Translations under genes and position numbers: made by a program | Assembly (NCBI GenBank): GCA_963788505.1 | Contig: CAWBGY010000005.1 | Location: 1,488,001-1,552,000, forward strand | Source: JAIQFF01 sp963788505 | GTDB taxonomy: Bacteria; Acidobacteriota; Terriglobia; Terriglobales; Acidobacteriaceae | Reading direction: 5' to 3' | DNA length: 64,000 bases | Shown: positions 27,002-35,496 of the stretch, piece by piece | Layout: each line of letters starts with the position of its first letter | Position numbering within the stretch: position 1 is the first letter of the stretch | Notes under the pieces: model-generated | Databases searched by the model: none | What the model saw: the letters and a program-made list of their open reading frames with translations, nothing else | Told to the model about the DNA's origin: nothing

Positions 27002-29155
27002 ATGTCCATTCAGACCCTCAACTCCCTCTCCAAGGCATCTTCCGCCTATTTACGTTCGGCGATGCACCAGCCCATCCAGTGGAACGAATGGGGCGCGGAG
27101 GCCTTTGCCACCGCCCAGCGCGAAAACAAACCTATCCTGCTTGACATTGGTGCGGTCTGGTGCCATTGGTGCCACGTGATGGACCGCGAATCCTACGACG
27201 ATCCCGAAGTGGCGCAGATCGTGAATGAGCGCTTCGTGGCGGTGAAGGTGGATCGCGATGAGCGTCCTGACATCGACAGCCGTTATCAAATCGCAGTGAG
27301 CGCCATCAGTGGACAGGGAGGCTGGCCGCTCACCGCCTTTCTCACCCCTGACGGCAAGCCGTTTTACGGCGGCACTTACTTTCCTCCCGACGAAAACTAC
27401 GGACGTCCCAGTTTCAAGCGGGTGCTGCAGTCCATCGCAGACGCCTATCAGCAGAAAAATACCGAAGTCGTGGACCAGGCGCAGATGGTTGAAATCGCGA
27501 TCTCCCGGGCCGAGTCTTTCACGGACGGAAATCGTGAGTTCTCGCCCCGGGTGATCGATGCGATTGTGGAATCAGCGTTGCAGATGCTTGACCCGCAGAA
27601 TGGGGGTTTCGGAAGCGCGCCCAAGTTTCCTCATCCCGCGGTTCTTGATCTCCTGATCGACCGATACGCCCGCTCGGGAGAGGAGGAGGTGCGCCAGGCG
27701 TTCGTCACCACCCTGGAAAAAATGGCGCGTGGCGGCGTGTATGACCAACTGGCCGGCGGGTTTCATCGCTACTCGGTGGACGAGCGCTGGATCGTGCCCC
27801 ACTTCGAGAAAATGTGCTACGACAATTCTGAGCTGCTGAAGAACTATGTGCACGCCTATCAGGTGACCGGCTCGGAATTCTTTGCCGCGGTGGCTCGCGA
27901 CATCGTGCGCTGGATGGATGAATGGCTCAGCGACCGCGAACATGGCGGGTTTTACGCTTCCCAGGATGCCGACTACTCCATGGACGATGACGGCGACTAT
28001 TTCACCTGGACGCGGGCCGAGATGCAGGCTGTGCTGACCGAGGAAGAAGCAGCGGTCGCGGGATTGCACTACGACGTCAACGAAGTCGGAGAGATGCACC
28101 ATAACCCGGAAAAAAATGTTCTGTATGTCCGGGCTTCCCTCGAAGAAATCGGCAAACGGCTGGGTCTGACCGCGGAACGCGCCCAGGCGCTGCTGGAGTC
28201 TGCCCGGCGGAAAATGTACGCCGCACGCCTTAAACGGCCGACGCCCTACGTGGACAAAACCGTTTACGTGGGCTGGAACTCGCTCTGTGTCTCGGCCTAC
28301 CTGGAAGCGGCCAAGGTGCTGCCGCTTGAGGGCGCCCGGCATTCCGCCCTGCGCGCGCTGGACCGCATCCTGGCAGACGCCTGGCGGCCGGAGCCGGGGC
28401 TGCAACACGTGGTCGCCTATTCCGATCCAGCCGCCGAGCCGCGCCCGGTCCCCGGCCTGCTCGATGATTACGCCTTCACCGCAGTCGCCTGCCTCGACGC
28501 CTATGAGGCCACCTCTGACCTCAGCTATTTCAACTTCGCGCAGCGCGTCGTCGACAAGATGGTGGAACGTTTCTTCGACCCAGTAGCCGGCGGGTTCTTC
28601 GACACCGCTGCGAGCGGATCGGAGAAATCGCTGGGAGTGCTGGGCACAAGACGAAAGCCGTTTCAGGATTCTCCCACTCCGGCCGGAAATTCTGTCGCGG
28701 TCATAGCCCTGCTCCGGCTGTATGCGTTCACCGGCCAGCCAGGCTATCGCGAAAAGGCGGAACAGACTTTAGACCTGGCGGCCGGCCTGTCCGGAAAGTT
28801 CGGGATTTTTGCTGCGACCTACGGCATCGCGGCCGTGCATTTCTCACGTCCGCACACTCAGGTCGTGGTGGTGGGCGATGACGATTTGGCGAAGCAACTC
28901 TATGCCGTTGCGGCGAGCTTCTTTGCCTTTCAGAACACGGTCCTCAAACTGGCGGTAAGCGAGGTGGTTGGGCAAAATCTTCCACCTGCGCTGGCGGAGA
29001 CTATTCCTCATCTACCCGCGATCAAGGCAGGAAAGTCGGTGGCCGTGGTCTGCTCGGGATTCAGCTGTCAGCCCCCGGTCATGGATCCGGAACAACTGAA
29101 GCGAAGCCTCCTCATCGCCCTGAAGAGCGAAGAGATCAACCCTTCTCCGGAATAA
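27002..29155 (+). CDS. DUF255 thioredoxin-like/six-hairpin glycosidase-like protein (YyaL/SSP411 type)
   Basis: 717 residues. The N-terminal thioredoxin-fold domain has a CxxC at Cys54/Cys57 (WCHWCHVM) and GGWPLTAFLTPDGKPFYGGT. The rest is an alpha/alpha barrel like that of N-acylglucosamine 2-epimerase (GGVYDQLAGGFHRYSVDERW, HFEKMCYDN, DADYSMDDDG). This bacterial family is widespread but has no firm reaction. The ATG at 27002 opens the conserved domain. A TACACT hexamer lies just before it, so the start of transcription may coincide with the codon. Confidence 0.9.
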   Translation: MSIQTLNSLSKASSAYLRSAMHQPIQWNEWGAEAFATAQRENKPILLDIGAVWCHWCHVMDRESYDDPEVAQIVNERFVAVKVDRDERPDIDSRYQIAVSAISGQGGWPLTAFLTPDGKPFYGGTYFPPDENYGRPSFKRVLQSIADAYQQKNTEVVDQAQMVEIAISRAESFTDGNREFSPRVIDAIVESALQMLDPQNGGFGSAPKFPHPAVLDLLIDRYARSGEEEVRQAFVTTLEKMARGGVYDQLAGGFHRYSVDERWIVPHFEKMCYDNSELLKNYVHAYQVTGSEFFAAVARDIVRWMDEWLSDREHGGFYASQDADYSMDDDGDYFTWTRAEMQAVLTEEEAAVAGLHYDVNEVGEMHHNPEKNVLYVRASLEEIGKRLGLTAERAQALLESARRKMYAARLKRPTPYVDKTVYVGWNSLCVSAYLEAAKVLPLEGARHSALRALDRILADAWRPEPGLQHVVAYSDPAAEPRPVPGLLDDYAFTAVACLDAYEATSDLSYFNFAQRVVDKMVERFFDPVAGGFFDTAASGSEKSLGVLGTRRKPFQDSPTPAGNSVAVIALLRLYAFTGQPGYREKAEQTLDLAAGLSGKFGIFAATYGIAAVHFSRPHTQVVVVGDDDLAKQLYAVAASFFAFQNTVLKLAVSEVVGQNLPPALAETIPHLPAIKAGKSVAVVCSGFSCQPPVMDPEQLKRSLLIALKSEEINPSPE

Positions 29156-29192
29156 AAAAGGGCTGACCATGCGAGACGCATTCGGTCAGCCC
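29154..29192 (-). terminator. intrinsic terminator of the small peptide gene
   Basis: On the minus strand GGGCTGACC and GGTCAGCCC (29184-29192 and 29160-29168) form a perfect 9-bp stem directly followed by TTTTTT (29154-29159). It is positioned 40 bp past the stop of the 48-residue peptide gene and directly abuts the stop of the convergent DUF255 gene. Confidence 0.75.
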
Positions 29193-29232
29193 ACTTAGGG
29201 TCGAAAGCCACTTGCGCTAGTTGCAGCGCGGG

Positions 29233-29379
29233 TTATTGCCCAGGCAGCTTACAGTTCGGATTCCTGGGGTTGCACAGTGGCATTGGGCCCAGTTCAGCAT
29301 TGAGTATCGGGGCCGCAATTGCCACGTACGTGCAAGCCAACCCTACCATCAGGATCAACATACTGACCGCACGTTTCAT
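29233..29379 (-). CDS. 48-residue secreted peptide
   Basis: The reading frame begins MKRAVSMLILMVGLACTYVA and ends in CNPRNPNCKLPGQ. The N-terminal half is a clear signal peptide (basic KR, hydrophobic core, likely cleavage after VAIAA or near residue 23). The mature part would be about 25 residues, Pro-rich, with two Cys. AAGGAG stands seven bases before the ATG, an ideal ribosome-binding site. A promoter (29432-29459) and an intrinsic terminator (29154-29192) enclose it as a single-gene unit. I know no family for it. It is too short for most gene finders. Confidence 0.7.
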   Translation of the reverse strand: MKRAVSMLILMVGLACTYVAIAAPILNAELGPMPLCNPRNPNCKLPGQ

Positions 29380-29431
29380 GGTGTTCTCCTTACGCTGCGA
29401 GGTCCCTGGGAGGAAACCTCACGGTGGCGGC

Positions 29432-29459
29432 ATTATACAAGGGAGGAGCCTGCAGTCCA
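29432..29459 (-). promoter_or_regulatory. sigma-70-like promoter of the small peptide gene
   Basis: On the minus strand TGGACT (29454-29459), a 16-bp spacer, then a perfect TATAAT (29432-29437). The leader would be about 45 nt and contains the AAGGAG site of the peptide gene. Confidence 0.55.
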
Positions 29460-29690
29460 GCCTTTTCTCCCGCGCGTCGGGCGTGGTGGGCAGCGGATTC
29501 GGCAATCGAGTCGCTGGCTTCGGCTGTGGGACGGGCCGCGGGACGCAGCTTCGCCGCATTCCTACGGAAGCGCTCTCCCAGACCCTGGTATCCGATCGCG
29601 CTTCTTCTTGAAGTACTAGGTGAGGTTATAAGCCTGACGATCAGGCGCCTGCCAGGTGGGGTGAAACGAAGTCGCCACAGACTGAAACAT

Positions 29691-30602
29691 TTATTGAACC
29701 CGGCGGCTGTGGGATGGAACGGAGTGTATTCCCCCTCGGGTAGAGATGGCCGGTTCCGGAACCGAATCGGGAGCCGTTTCTTTGGGCAAGTAGTCCTGCG
29801 TGCGCGAGAAAGCGCGATCCACCATGCTCTCAAACATTGGTATCAGCGAATCGCCCTGCTCCGGACTCTGAATGTCGGTCAGGCTCTTCTCCCACCGATG
29901 CGACGCGAACAAGTCCGTTCCCGGCATTCGCGCCGGGCTCTTCAGCACTGCATAACCAAACCAAACCAGGATTGCAATATTGTAGGCGACCAGATTGATG
30001 ATGTGGACCAGGGCTTCGGACGCGTGGCCGCTCACGTGGAAGGCGAGGGTACCGAGTTCGACTCCCGCCGATATTCCCAACCCCAGCGAAATCCCGAAGC
30101 TATGTTGTTTCCACGACACCCCAAGATATCGCGCGAAGACCAGGAGAAACAGAATGAGCCCAACCTGTGCCACTCGCACGCAGCGCGTCACGGTTACTAC
30201 CGCTTGCACGATCGGCCCCTGATCCCCCAAGGGACTGGATGCCGCAACGACAAAGCCCACCAACGACATGACCAGCGCGGCCCACTTGAAAAGTACCGAG
30301 CCCAGGTCCTTCAGGGTGTGATAAGGGCGGAAAACATCCAGGAAGATTTCATAGATGATCATGAAACCCAGGACAAGATTAACCGCGGAGCATCCCCAAT
30401 AGAGCCAGAAGTAAGCTGTGTAACCTAGAATTCCCCATTTGAATATCGGGAACAGAATGCAAAAAGCCACAATCTGAAAGCCAACGTACGCGAAGAAAAC
30501 CGGAAACAGACGATGCAGCTTATGGCGCCACATCGCAACCCCCAAAGCCACTTGCAGCAGGGGGTGGCAGATCCAGAGCGCGAGTTGGTGGTCAGCGGTC
30601 AT
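29691..30602 (-). CDS. multi-pass membrane protein of unknown function
   Basis: 303 residues with about seven predicted helices (for example HPLLQVALGVAMWRH, FFAYVGFQIVAFCILFPIFK, WAALVMSLVGFVVAASSPLG, VGLILFLLVFARYLGV). A cytoplasmic-looking tail of about 85 residues follows. No catalytic motif is visible. The pattern is seen in Acidobacteriota membrane proteins without assigned role. The 310 bp on its 3' side (29380-29690) hold only the peptide promoter and nothing else recognisable. Confidence 0.7.
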   Translation of the reverse strand: MTADHQLALWICHPLLQVALGVAMWRHKLHRLFPVFFAYVGFQIVAFCILFPIFKWGILGYTAYFWLYWGCSAVNLVLGFMIIYEIFLDVFRPYHTLKDLGSVLFKWAALVMSLVGFVVAASSPLGDQGPIVQAVVTVTRCVRVAQVGLILFLLVFARYLGVSWKQHSFGISLGLGISAGVELGTLAFHVSGHASEALVHIINLVAYNIAILVWFGYAVLKSPARMPGTDLFASHRWEKSLTDIQSPEQGDSLIPMFESMVDRAFSRTQDYLPKETAPDSVPEPAISTRGGIHSVPSHSRRVQ

Positions 30603-30674
30603 CAACCATTTTTTCTGCCAGCCGGGGGCGCCACGGTTGACGGAGTGCTGCGATTAGACCTCTCTTAATGCTTA

Positions 30675-30702
30675 ACCTTAGCAGCTTGGCTCGGAGGGTC
30701 AA
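30675..30702 (-). promoter_or_regulatory. candidate promoter of the membrane-protein gene
   Basis: TTGACC (30697-30702) and TAAGGT (30675-30680) with a 16-bp spacer on the minus strand, about 72 bp before the ATG at 30602. The surrounding gap 30603-30872 has no other clear feature. Confidence 0.3.
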
Positions 30703-30872
30703 TGTACCAAGGTAATCGGGGGTAATGGTTACCGGAATAACCCGAAACCTGTCGCCATCACGCTGGCAGCGGTCGCCGGCGGACTTGCGCAGGCGCACGG
30801 CGGGGCCGCCGTCGGCCCAGAAAAACGGTATCCGGCCCCGCAAGCTGAGCGACCCTTCAGAGGGCATCAAAC

Positions 30873-31886
30873 TTATTGGTTTTGATCGAGATAGAACATG
30901 TCGAGCACATGACCCTTGCTGTCGATCAGCAAGGCCCGACCGGCATATACAACACGTTCCAGATCACGCGGTAATTTGGGCAACTGCTCTTCACAGGCCA
31001 AAGGCAGGGACTGAGCCTGCTCCTGAACCTCGGAAGGCAAGGTTCCACCGCGGTGGATCTCCCGTTCGGATCCGGAGGGCAGTTCCGGCCGCTGGGTCGC
31101 TCCGGCTGGAAGGTCAGCCGCATGTTCGTTCACACAGGCTCGGATGGCCCTGCGATCGCGCAGGCTAAACAGAGTATTGTCGTCCTCTTGATTCGCCGCA
31201 GTCGACGAATCCGAAGACGACGCGGAATCGGGGGACGCAGCGGCTGGCGCGGACGACGGTGCGTCATTGGAGGATGAGCTGGCGGGCGGCGGAGGCGCAG
31301 AAGCTGACGCCGAGGATGTAACAAAAGTGAGGACGGCTTCTGATTCGACGACAGCAGGCTTCTTGCCCGTGGCCGCGGCCGCACCGGTGCCAGCCGCTCC
31401 GCCCGCCAGAGTACCGATGGCCGCGCCCTTGCCACCCCCTGCAATGGCCCCGATTACCGCGCCCAGGGCAGCTCCGCCGCCGATCTTGCCGACATTGCTT
31501 TTCGCGTGCGACTCGCCCTTGATCACCAGGGGTTCCACACGGATGGATGCCGCCACCGTTCCCGAGCTCACGGTACTCAAGACCAGGTCGAGCTCGCCGG
31601 GCTCACTGAGCCGGCCTGTGGGATGTACGCCCGTCACCCGGCCGATGACGTCTGCGCCCTTGGGATACAGCTGCCTCCCGTTTACCTCAATCGCCTCATC
31701 CAGCGTGCCCCGGAATGTGTCTCCCATCTGGGTCTGTTCACTGCTCAGGTTGTCGATCATGCGAACTCTGATCGAAGTGCCGGAAGGGATCTCCAGGGAA
31801 CTCTGTGCCCGCGCCGGCAGGGTAACGGCCGCCACCAGAAGAGAGGTCAGCAAGGTGCTCACCAGCGTGAAATATTTGCGATTCAT
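30873..31886 (-). CDS. secreted glycine-zipper protein
   Basis: 337 residues. A signal peptide (STLLTSLLVAAVTLPARAQ) is followed by a beta domain (IPSGTSIRVRMIDNLSSEQT, LYPKGADVIGRVTGVHPTGR) resembling periplasmic TrbI/DotG-like beta modules. A Gly/Ala zipper (GGGAALGAVIGAIAGGGKGA) can pack in membranes or oligomerise. A Ser/Ala/Pro-rich linker and a C-terminal domain with two Cys and ALLIDSKGHVLDMFYLDQ complete it. The start at 31884-31886 has GAGGTGAAAAGGAC upstream; the open frame back to 31970 is not used. Function unknown, envelope-associated. Confidence 0.72.
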   Translation of the reverse strand: MNRKYFTLVSTLLTSLLVAAVTLPARAQSSLEIPSGTSIRVRMIDNLSSEQTQMGDTFRGTLDEAIEVNGRQLYPKGADVIGRVTGVHPTGRLSEPGELDLVLSTVSSGTVAASIRVEPLVIKGESHAKSNVGKIGGGAALGAVIGAIAGGGKGAAIGTLAGGAAGTGAAAATGKKPAVVESEAVLTFVTSSASASAPPPPASSSSNDAPSSAPAAASPDSASSSDSSTAANQEDDNTLFSLRDRRAIRACVNEHAADLPAGATQRPELPSGSEREIHRGGTLPSEVQEQAQSLPLACEEQLPKLPRDLERVVYAGRALLIDSKGHVLDMFYLDQNQ

Positions 31887-32070
31887 GTCCTTTTCACCTC
31901 GTTGAAGTTTCAACTGGCCAGGCCAAGCGGCGTCTCTCTTGGGATGCAGGCACATGCCGTGCGGCTGCACTAAGATATCGGGCTTTTAGTCCTGCGGGCC
32001 ACATCTTTATTCCTTATTTTTAATCCCTCATTCCGCTCCACTCTGTCATCTCCTCTTTCCTCCTCCACTC

Positions 32071-32099
32071 TGTCATCCCGAGCGAAGTCGAGGGACCTG
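32071..32099 (+). repeat. dispersed repeat copy
   Basis: TGTCATCCCGAGCGAAGTCG followed by AGGGACCTG, a member of the family at 41598 and 48377. The gap 31887-32281 holds this copy and no credible gene. Confidence 0.65.
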
Positions 32100-32281
32100 C
32101 TTTCTGCCGGGGGCAAATCGGGCTGCTTCCGTGTCAGGGACACTTGCCTACGCCAAACAGCGGGTCTTTCGACTCCGAGAACGGACTCGCAAGCCAGCAC
32201 GTTCCCTCCGCTCAAGAAGACAGTATTGAGGGGGGAAGGAAGCAAATCACGTCCCATCCGTTGCACCGGCGAATCGGCACA

Positions 32282-33721
32282 TCACTTTCGGGTCTCGATG
32301 AAAATGAAATACGAGCAAGCCCAGAGATTCGCAGGAATCGTGTCGTGCGGACGAGTGGTGAGAATGACATTGTAGTCGCCGGAGCTTTCCAGACTGTCGA
32401 GCACCGACGGCGCGGCGTGCGGACCGACGGTGGCCAAATATGCAAGGAAGTCATGAATCTCTGCCCCGCCCGGATAGCCCGGCGCCACAAAAGAGAGGTC
32501 GGCATTTGCCGCGGCGAAGTGCCAGCCCAGCGATGCCGCCGCCGTCACTGCATTTTCGTAAGCCTGCTCGGAAACAGCTCCCGGGCCGGGATTATCAAAA
32601 ACCAGGCGCAACCTGCGTTCGTCCTCGCGGCTGAATTCGCGCACTTTCAGCGACCCGGACTTGGCGGTTGCTTTCCAGTCCACGTGACGGGCCGAATCCT
32701 CCGGCATGTACTCGCGGATCAGATACAAATCGTCGCCACGGCCGCGAGTAAAGGTTTCAAATTCGCCGGTGATCAAGGGAAGCACTTCAAAAAATTCATC
32801 GGTCAAGTCCACTGCTGGGTACACCAGTATCTCCCGAGCTAAAGCAACGCGCCGCGTCTTGGTAAGGAACGCAAAGGGAAAGCGGGTGGCCAGACCGAAG
32901 CTGTTCTGTTGATAGCGCCCACGGCGGGGAAAGCAGAGTTCCAACTCGGCGGCAACTTCAGCGGCGGCCGGGATGTAAGGAAAATATGCCGATTCCGTAA
33001 AGATGCCTGGCGAAACGGCGGCGCCGCCGGCGACGCGGCGCAACTGGCGGTCGGGCAGTCGCACCCACTGCTTTCCGGGAGGCTGTCCCGGCGGAAAGCC
33101 AAAAGTCGTGGGCACCCACTGCCACTGTCCCGCCGGCTTCGGCTTGAGTGGCGCCACACTGATCGAAAATGATGGCAGCCAGCGCCGGGGATTCCGGAGC
33201 ATGATCTTTCCCACCGTGGAGCGGCCCGCGAAAACTTGGTCGGGTAAGCGCACATCCAGCTCCAGGTCGCGCAAGACGATCGCGGACGCCACGCCGGATA
33301 CCAGGATGGCGGCCAGCATCGCCGCCACAATCACGTAGAGCAGGTTGTTGCCGGTGTTCAGGGCCGCGACGCCGATGAGAAGAACGGTAAGGACATAGAT
33401 GATTCCCACCGTGGTCACGTCGTAGTTGAAGGCATCGCGGACGCGGCCGCCCGCAACCCGGCGCATCAGATAAGGGACCGTGGTCAGGCCTACCAGGACC
33501 GCCAGCGACAACGCGACCGAAGCCAGGATGACCGTGGCCCAAAGACTGCCGGACTCGCGCGCCACCGTGGAAAAGAGCGCGGCGGCGAACGCCAGGACCA
33601 GTCCCAGAAGGGCCAGCAAGAAGCGCAGCCAGATTTCAGGGATGTCGAAGCGCAAGCGGCGGGCGAGGGATCGAGTGCCGCCGGCCTGGGCCGGCGCTGC
33701 GGAAACAATGGGATCAGCCAT
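32282..33721 (-). CDS. DUF58-domain membrane protein
   Basis: 479 residues. Two pairs of hydrophobic helices lie near the N-terminus (FLLALLGLVLAFAAALFST, YVLTVLLIGVAALNTGNNLL). A beta-rich DUF58 region follows with the hallmark RHVDWKATAKSG. The protein belongs to the MoxR/VWA-associated family involved in assembling complexes or metal cofactors. Usually a MoxR AAA+ ATPase is adjacent; none is in this window. The ATG at 33719-33721 is used, since the frame to 33751 has only a GTG. Confidence 0.83.
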   Translation of the reverse strand: MADPIVSAAPAQAGGTRSLARRLRFDIPEIWLRFLLALLGLVLAFAAALFSTVARESGSLWATVILASVALSLAVLVGLTTVPYLMRRVAGGRVRDAFNYDVTTVGIIYVLTVLLIGVAALNTGNNLLYVIVAAMLAAILVSGVASAIVLRDLELDVRLPDQVFAGRSTVGKIMLRNPRRWLPSFSISVAPLKPKPAGQWQWVPTTFGFPPGQPPGKQWVRLPDRQLRRVAGGAAVSPGIFTESAYFPYIPAAAEVAAELELCFPRRGRYQQNSFGLATRFPFAFLTKTRRVALAREILVYPAVDLTDEFFEVLPLITGEFETFTRGRGDDLYLIREYMPEDSARHVDWKATAKSGSLKVREFSREDERRLRLVFDNPGPGAVSEQAYENAVTAAASLGWHFAAANADLSFVAPGYPGGAEIHDFLAYLATVGPHAAPSVLDSLESSGDYNVILTTRPHDTIPANLWACSYFIFIETRK

Positions 33722-33766
33722 GTGCGCGATTCGCTGTTTCGAGGTTAGCACCGCCGCGATTGAGCA

Positions 33767-34090
33767 TCAATCCGTTTTGCGTTGACCAGAGATGCGCCGC
33801 AGCCATGCCGCCGCCTTTTCGGTGGCTTGGTCCGCCGTGCGACCAAGCTTTGGAAAACGCTCGCGTAACCTGGCTAACAGGCGATGGGCCCACACATACT
33901 CCGAAGACAGAATAATCAAGCCCACCAGCAGGAACAGCACGCCCTGCAGAACGGGCAGAAACAGGCCCACGACTCCCAGCAGGATAAAACTCCACCCTGC
34001 AAGCAGGACCAGGATTCGTTTGGCGGAGGATTTCACGGCAAAGCTCGCTGCTCCTCTCCCCTTGGCGCGGCCGTGATTCGGGCGGCCCAT
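33767..34090 (-). CDS. small two-helix membrane protein, PGPGW-like
   Basis: 107 residues. A basic N-terminus, then two hydrophobic helices (ILVLLAGWSFILLGVVGLFL and VLFLLVGLIILSSEYVWAHR) and an amphipathic Arg-rich tail. The spacing and FLPVLQG turn resemble the PGPGW transmembrane family, although the PGPGW signature itself is replaced by PVLQG. Function unknown. It lies between the DUF58 gene and a hydrolase, all on the minus strand. Confidence 0.68.
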   Translation of the reverse strand: MGRPNHGRAKGRGAASFAVKSSAKRILVLLAGWSFILLGVVGLFLPVLQGVLFLLVGLIILSSEYVWAHRLLARLRERFPKLGRTADQATEKAAAWLRRISGQRKTD

Positions 34091-34114
34091 GCCATGCGGA
34101 TGGAGTTGAGCATG

Positions 34115-35038
34115 TCAGGAGGATTGCGCAAGATTGCTGGACAGAAAACCGAGCACCGACGAGTTGAACAGATCTGGGACTTCTTCATAAGGCAAATGTC
34201 CGACGCCGTCGAATATTTCAACCTGGCAATGGTTGAACGACTGGCGCAACCGCGCCGCGGAAGCGGGACTTACCGCCGTGTCCTTGCTGCCCCAGAGGAG
34301 CAGGGCCGGGACATTCGCGATGGACGGCAGAGCTGATTCCAGGTCCGCAAGATCGCGGTTCCATGAGCTGACGGCGCCCAGGCAATAGTTGAGAGTACCG
34401 GGAACTCTGAAGGCAGCGGAGTACCCGGCAAGTGTACCCGGACGTATCCGCCGGGGGTCTCCGTAAAGACGTCGCAGCAACCCATCGTGGACGAACCCCA
34501 GGCCCGGTTCGAAGCGGAGGAGCAGCCAGGAGACCGGCGCGCTGCTCAGAAACGGAGCCAGCCGCCGGCCGTGCGCCGACCAGGGATTCACAGGTGCGAC
34601 CAGAATGAGGCGCCGCACCCGCTCCGGCGCCAGGGCAGCCGTCATCATCGCTACAGCGCCTCCATAGGAGGTCCCCAGCAGATCGCAGGACGCGACTCCA
34701 ACGCTGTCAAGAAAACGCAGCAGACGCTCGGCCTGAGCCCGGAAGTTGCCGTTCGTGTGGAGAGGCCGATCGGAAAAACCTGCGCCCGGCATGTCTACCG
34801 CGTACACCGTCGCCTTTTCGGCCAGGGCCGGCAGGGCGAATCGCCAGGAAAAAGAGTACCCCAGCAAACCATGTAACAGGAGCAACGGCGGTCCGGAACC
34901 GCTGCACAAATAGCGCATGCGGTACCCGTCGACGACAGAACAGTGCTCTTCAACTGGGATTGAGGTTTGCGCTTTGACTCGGGCTTCCAATTGGTTACTC
35001 AACTTGATTTTTATCGCTGGACAACTCCGCCGCCGCAC
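34115..35038 (-). CDS. alpha/beta-fold hydrolase
   Basis: 307 residues. Oxyanion region LLLLHGLLGYSFSW, nucleophile elbow GTSYGGA, Asp in WGSKDTA and His in VGHLPYEE. This is the full catalytic triad of a MhpC/haloalkane-type serine hydrolase, probably an esterase or lipase. The GTG at 35036-35038 is used because AGGA stands a few bases upstream. It precedes the small membrane protein by 24 bp and may share a transcript with it and the DUF58 gene. Confidence 0.8.
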   Translation of the reverse strand: MRRRSCPAIKIKLSNQLEARVKAQTSIPVEEHCSVVDGYRMRYLCSGSGPPLLLLHGLLGYSFSWRFALPALAEKATVYAVDMPGAGFSDRPLHTNGNFRAQAERLLRFLDSVGVASCDLLGTSYGGAVAMMTAALAPERVRRLILVAPVNPWSAHGRRLAPFLSSAPVSWLLLRFEPGLGFVHDGLLRRLYGDPRRIRPGTLAGYSAAFRVPGTLNYCLGAVSSWNRDLADLESALPSIANVPALLLWGSKDTAVSPASAARLRQSFNHCQVEIFDGVGHLPYEEVPDLFNSSVLGFLSSNLAQSS

Positions 35039-35081
35039 CCATCCTCTATGTAATTGATATCGCCTCTATTGCTTTTTTCCG

Positions 35082-35106
35082 GGGGAGCTTCGGCTCCCCG
35101 TTTTTT
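35082..35106 (+). terminator. strong plus-strand intrinsic terminator without an obvious upstream gene
   Basis: GGGGAGC-ttcg-GCTCCCC (35082-35099) followed by G and TTTTTT (35101-35106). A textbook UUCG tetraloop terminator. All protein genes upstream are on the minus strand, so it must end an antisense or small RNA, or a leader. Confidence 0.75.
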
Positions 35107-35163
35107 ATCTCGCCTTCTTCTATGACGACCGATTCTAGACGGAGTAGGACCAATACGGGACTC

Positions 35164-35255
35164 CTTTGCGTCCTTTGCGGTGTCCTTTGCGACCTCTGCG
35201 GTTAGATTTTTTCTCTACCGCAAAGGTCGCAAAGGACACCGCAAAGGACGCAAAG
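35164..35255. repeat. large hairpin with 39-bp arms of CGCAAAGG type
   Basis: Arms 35164-35202 and 35217-35255 pair over 39 positions with one mismatch and a 14-nt T-rich loop. Each arm is itself made of CGCAAAGG units. It lies inside the 458-bp gap (35039-35496) before the sensor kinase gene. That gap also contains the orphan terminator and a TATAAT box, but no credible gene. Confidence 0.85.
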
Positions 35256-35369
35256 AAACATGGCTATGGCGGGCCGCGATCTGTAGTTCTTAAGCTTCTG
35301 CTATTTCATAGAGTTACCAAACACCACAGAAGACTTCCAAAAAGCATAGCTTTAGTTCCATTGGGCTTC

Positions 35370-35375
35370 TATAAT
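35370..35375 (+). promoter_or_regulatory. perfect -10 box TATAAT before the sensor kinase
   Basis: TATAAT in an otherwise GC-rich context, about 122 bp before the ATG used (41 bp before the TTG at 35416). No good -35 hexamer is visible at 16-18 bp. Confidence 0.35.
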
Positions 35376-35496
35376 CCATGAAGTCTTTTCTTTGAAGTAA
35401 GTTAGAGGTTCTCCCTTGAGCCCCGTGGTGGCCCCCGACGTGCAGAACCCCCGATTGGGTCTTTCCTCCGCCCCTAACCAGGAGCCGTTGCGGTCG

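Noticed and set aside
30592..30870. 92-codon minus-strand frame between two secreted/membrane genes
   Set aside because: No homology seen, it would overlap the membrane-protein gene, and the region looks like a promoter leader.
31970..32266. 98-codon minus-strand frame containing LDFARDD
   Set aside because: That peptide is the translation of the dispersed repeat; the frame lacks a ribosome-binding site.
35164..35255. CRISPR-like repeat array
   Set aside because: Units are tandem and inverted without spacers; it is a hairpin of CGCAAAGG units.
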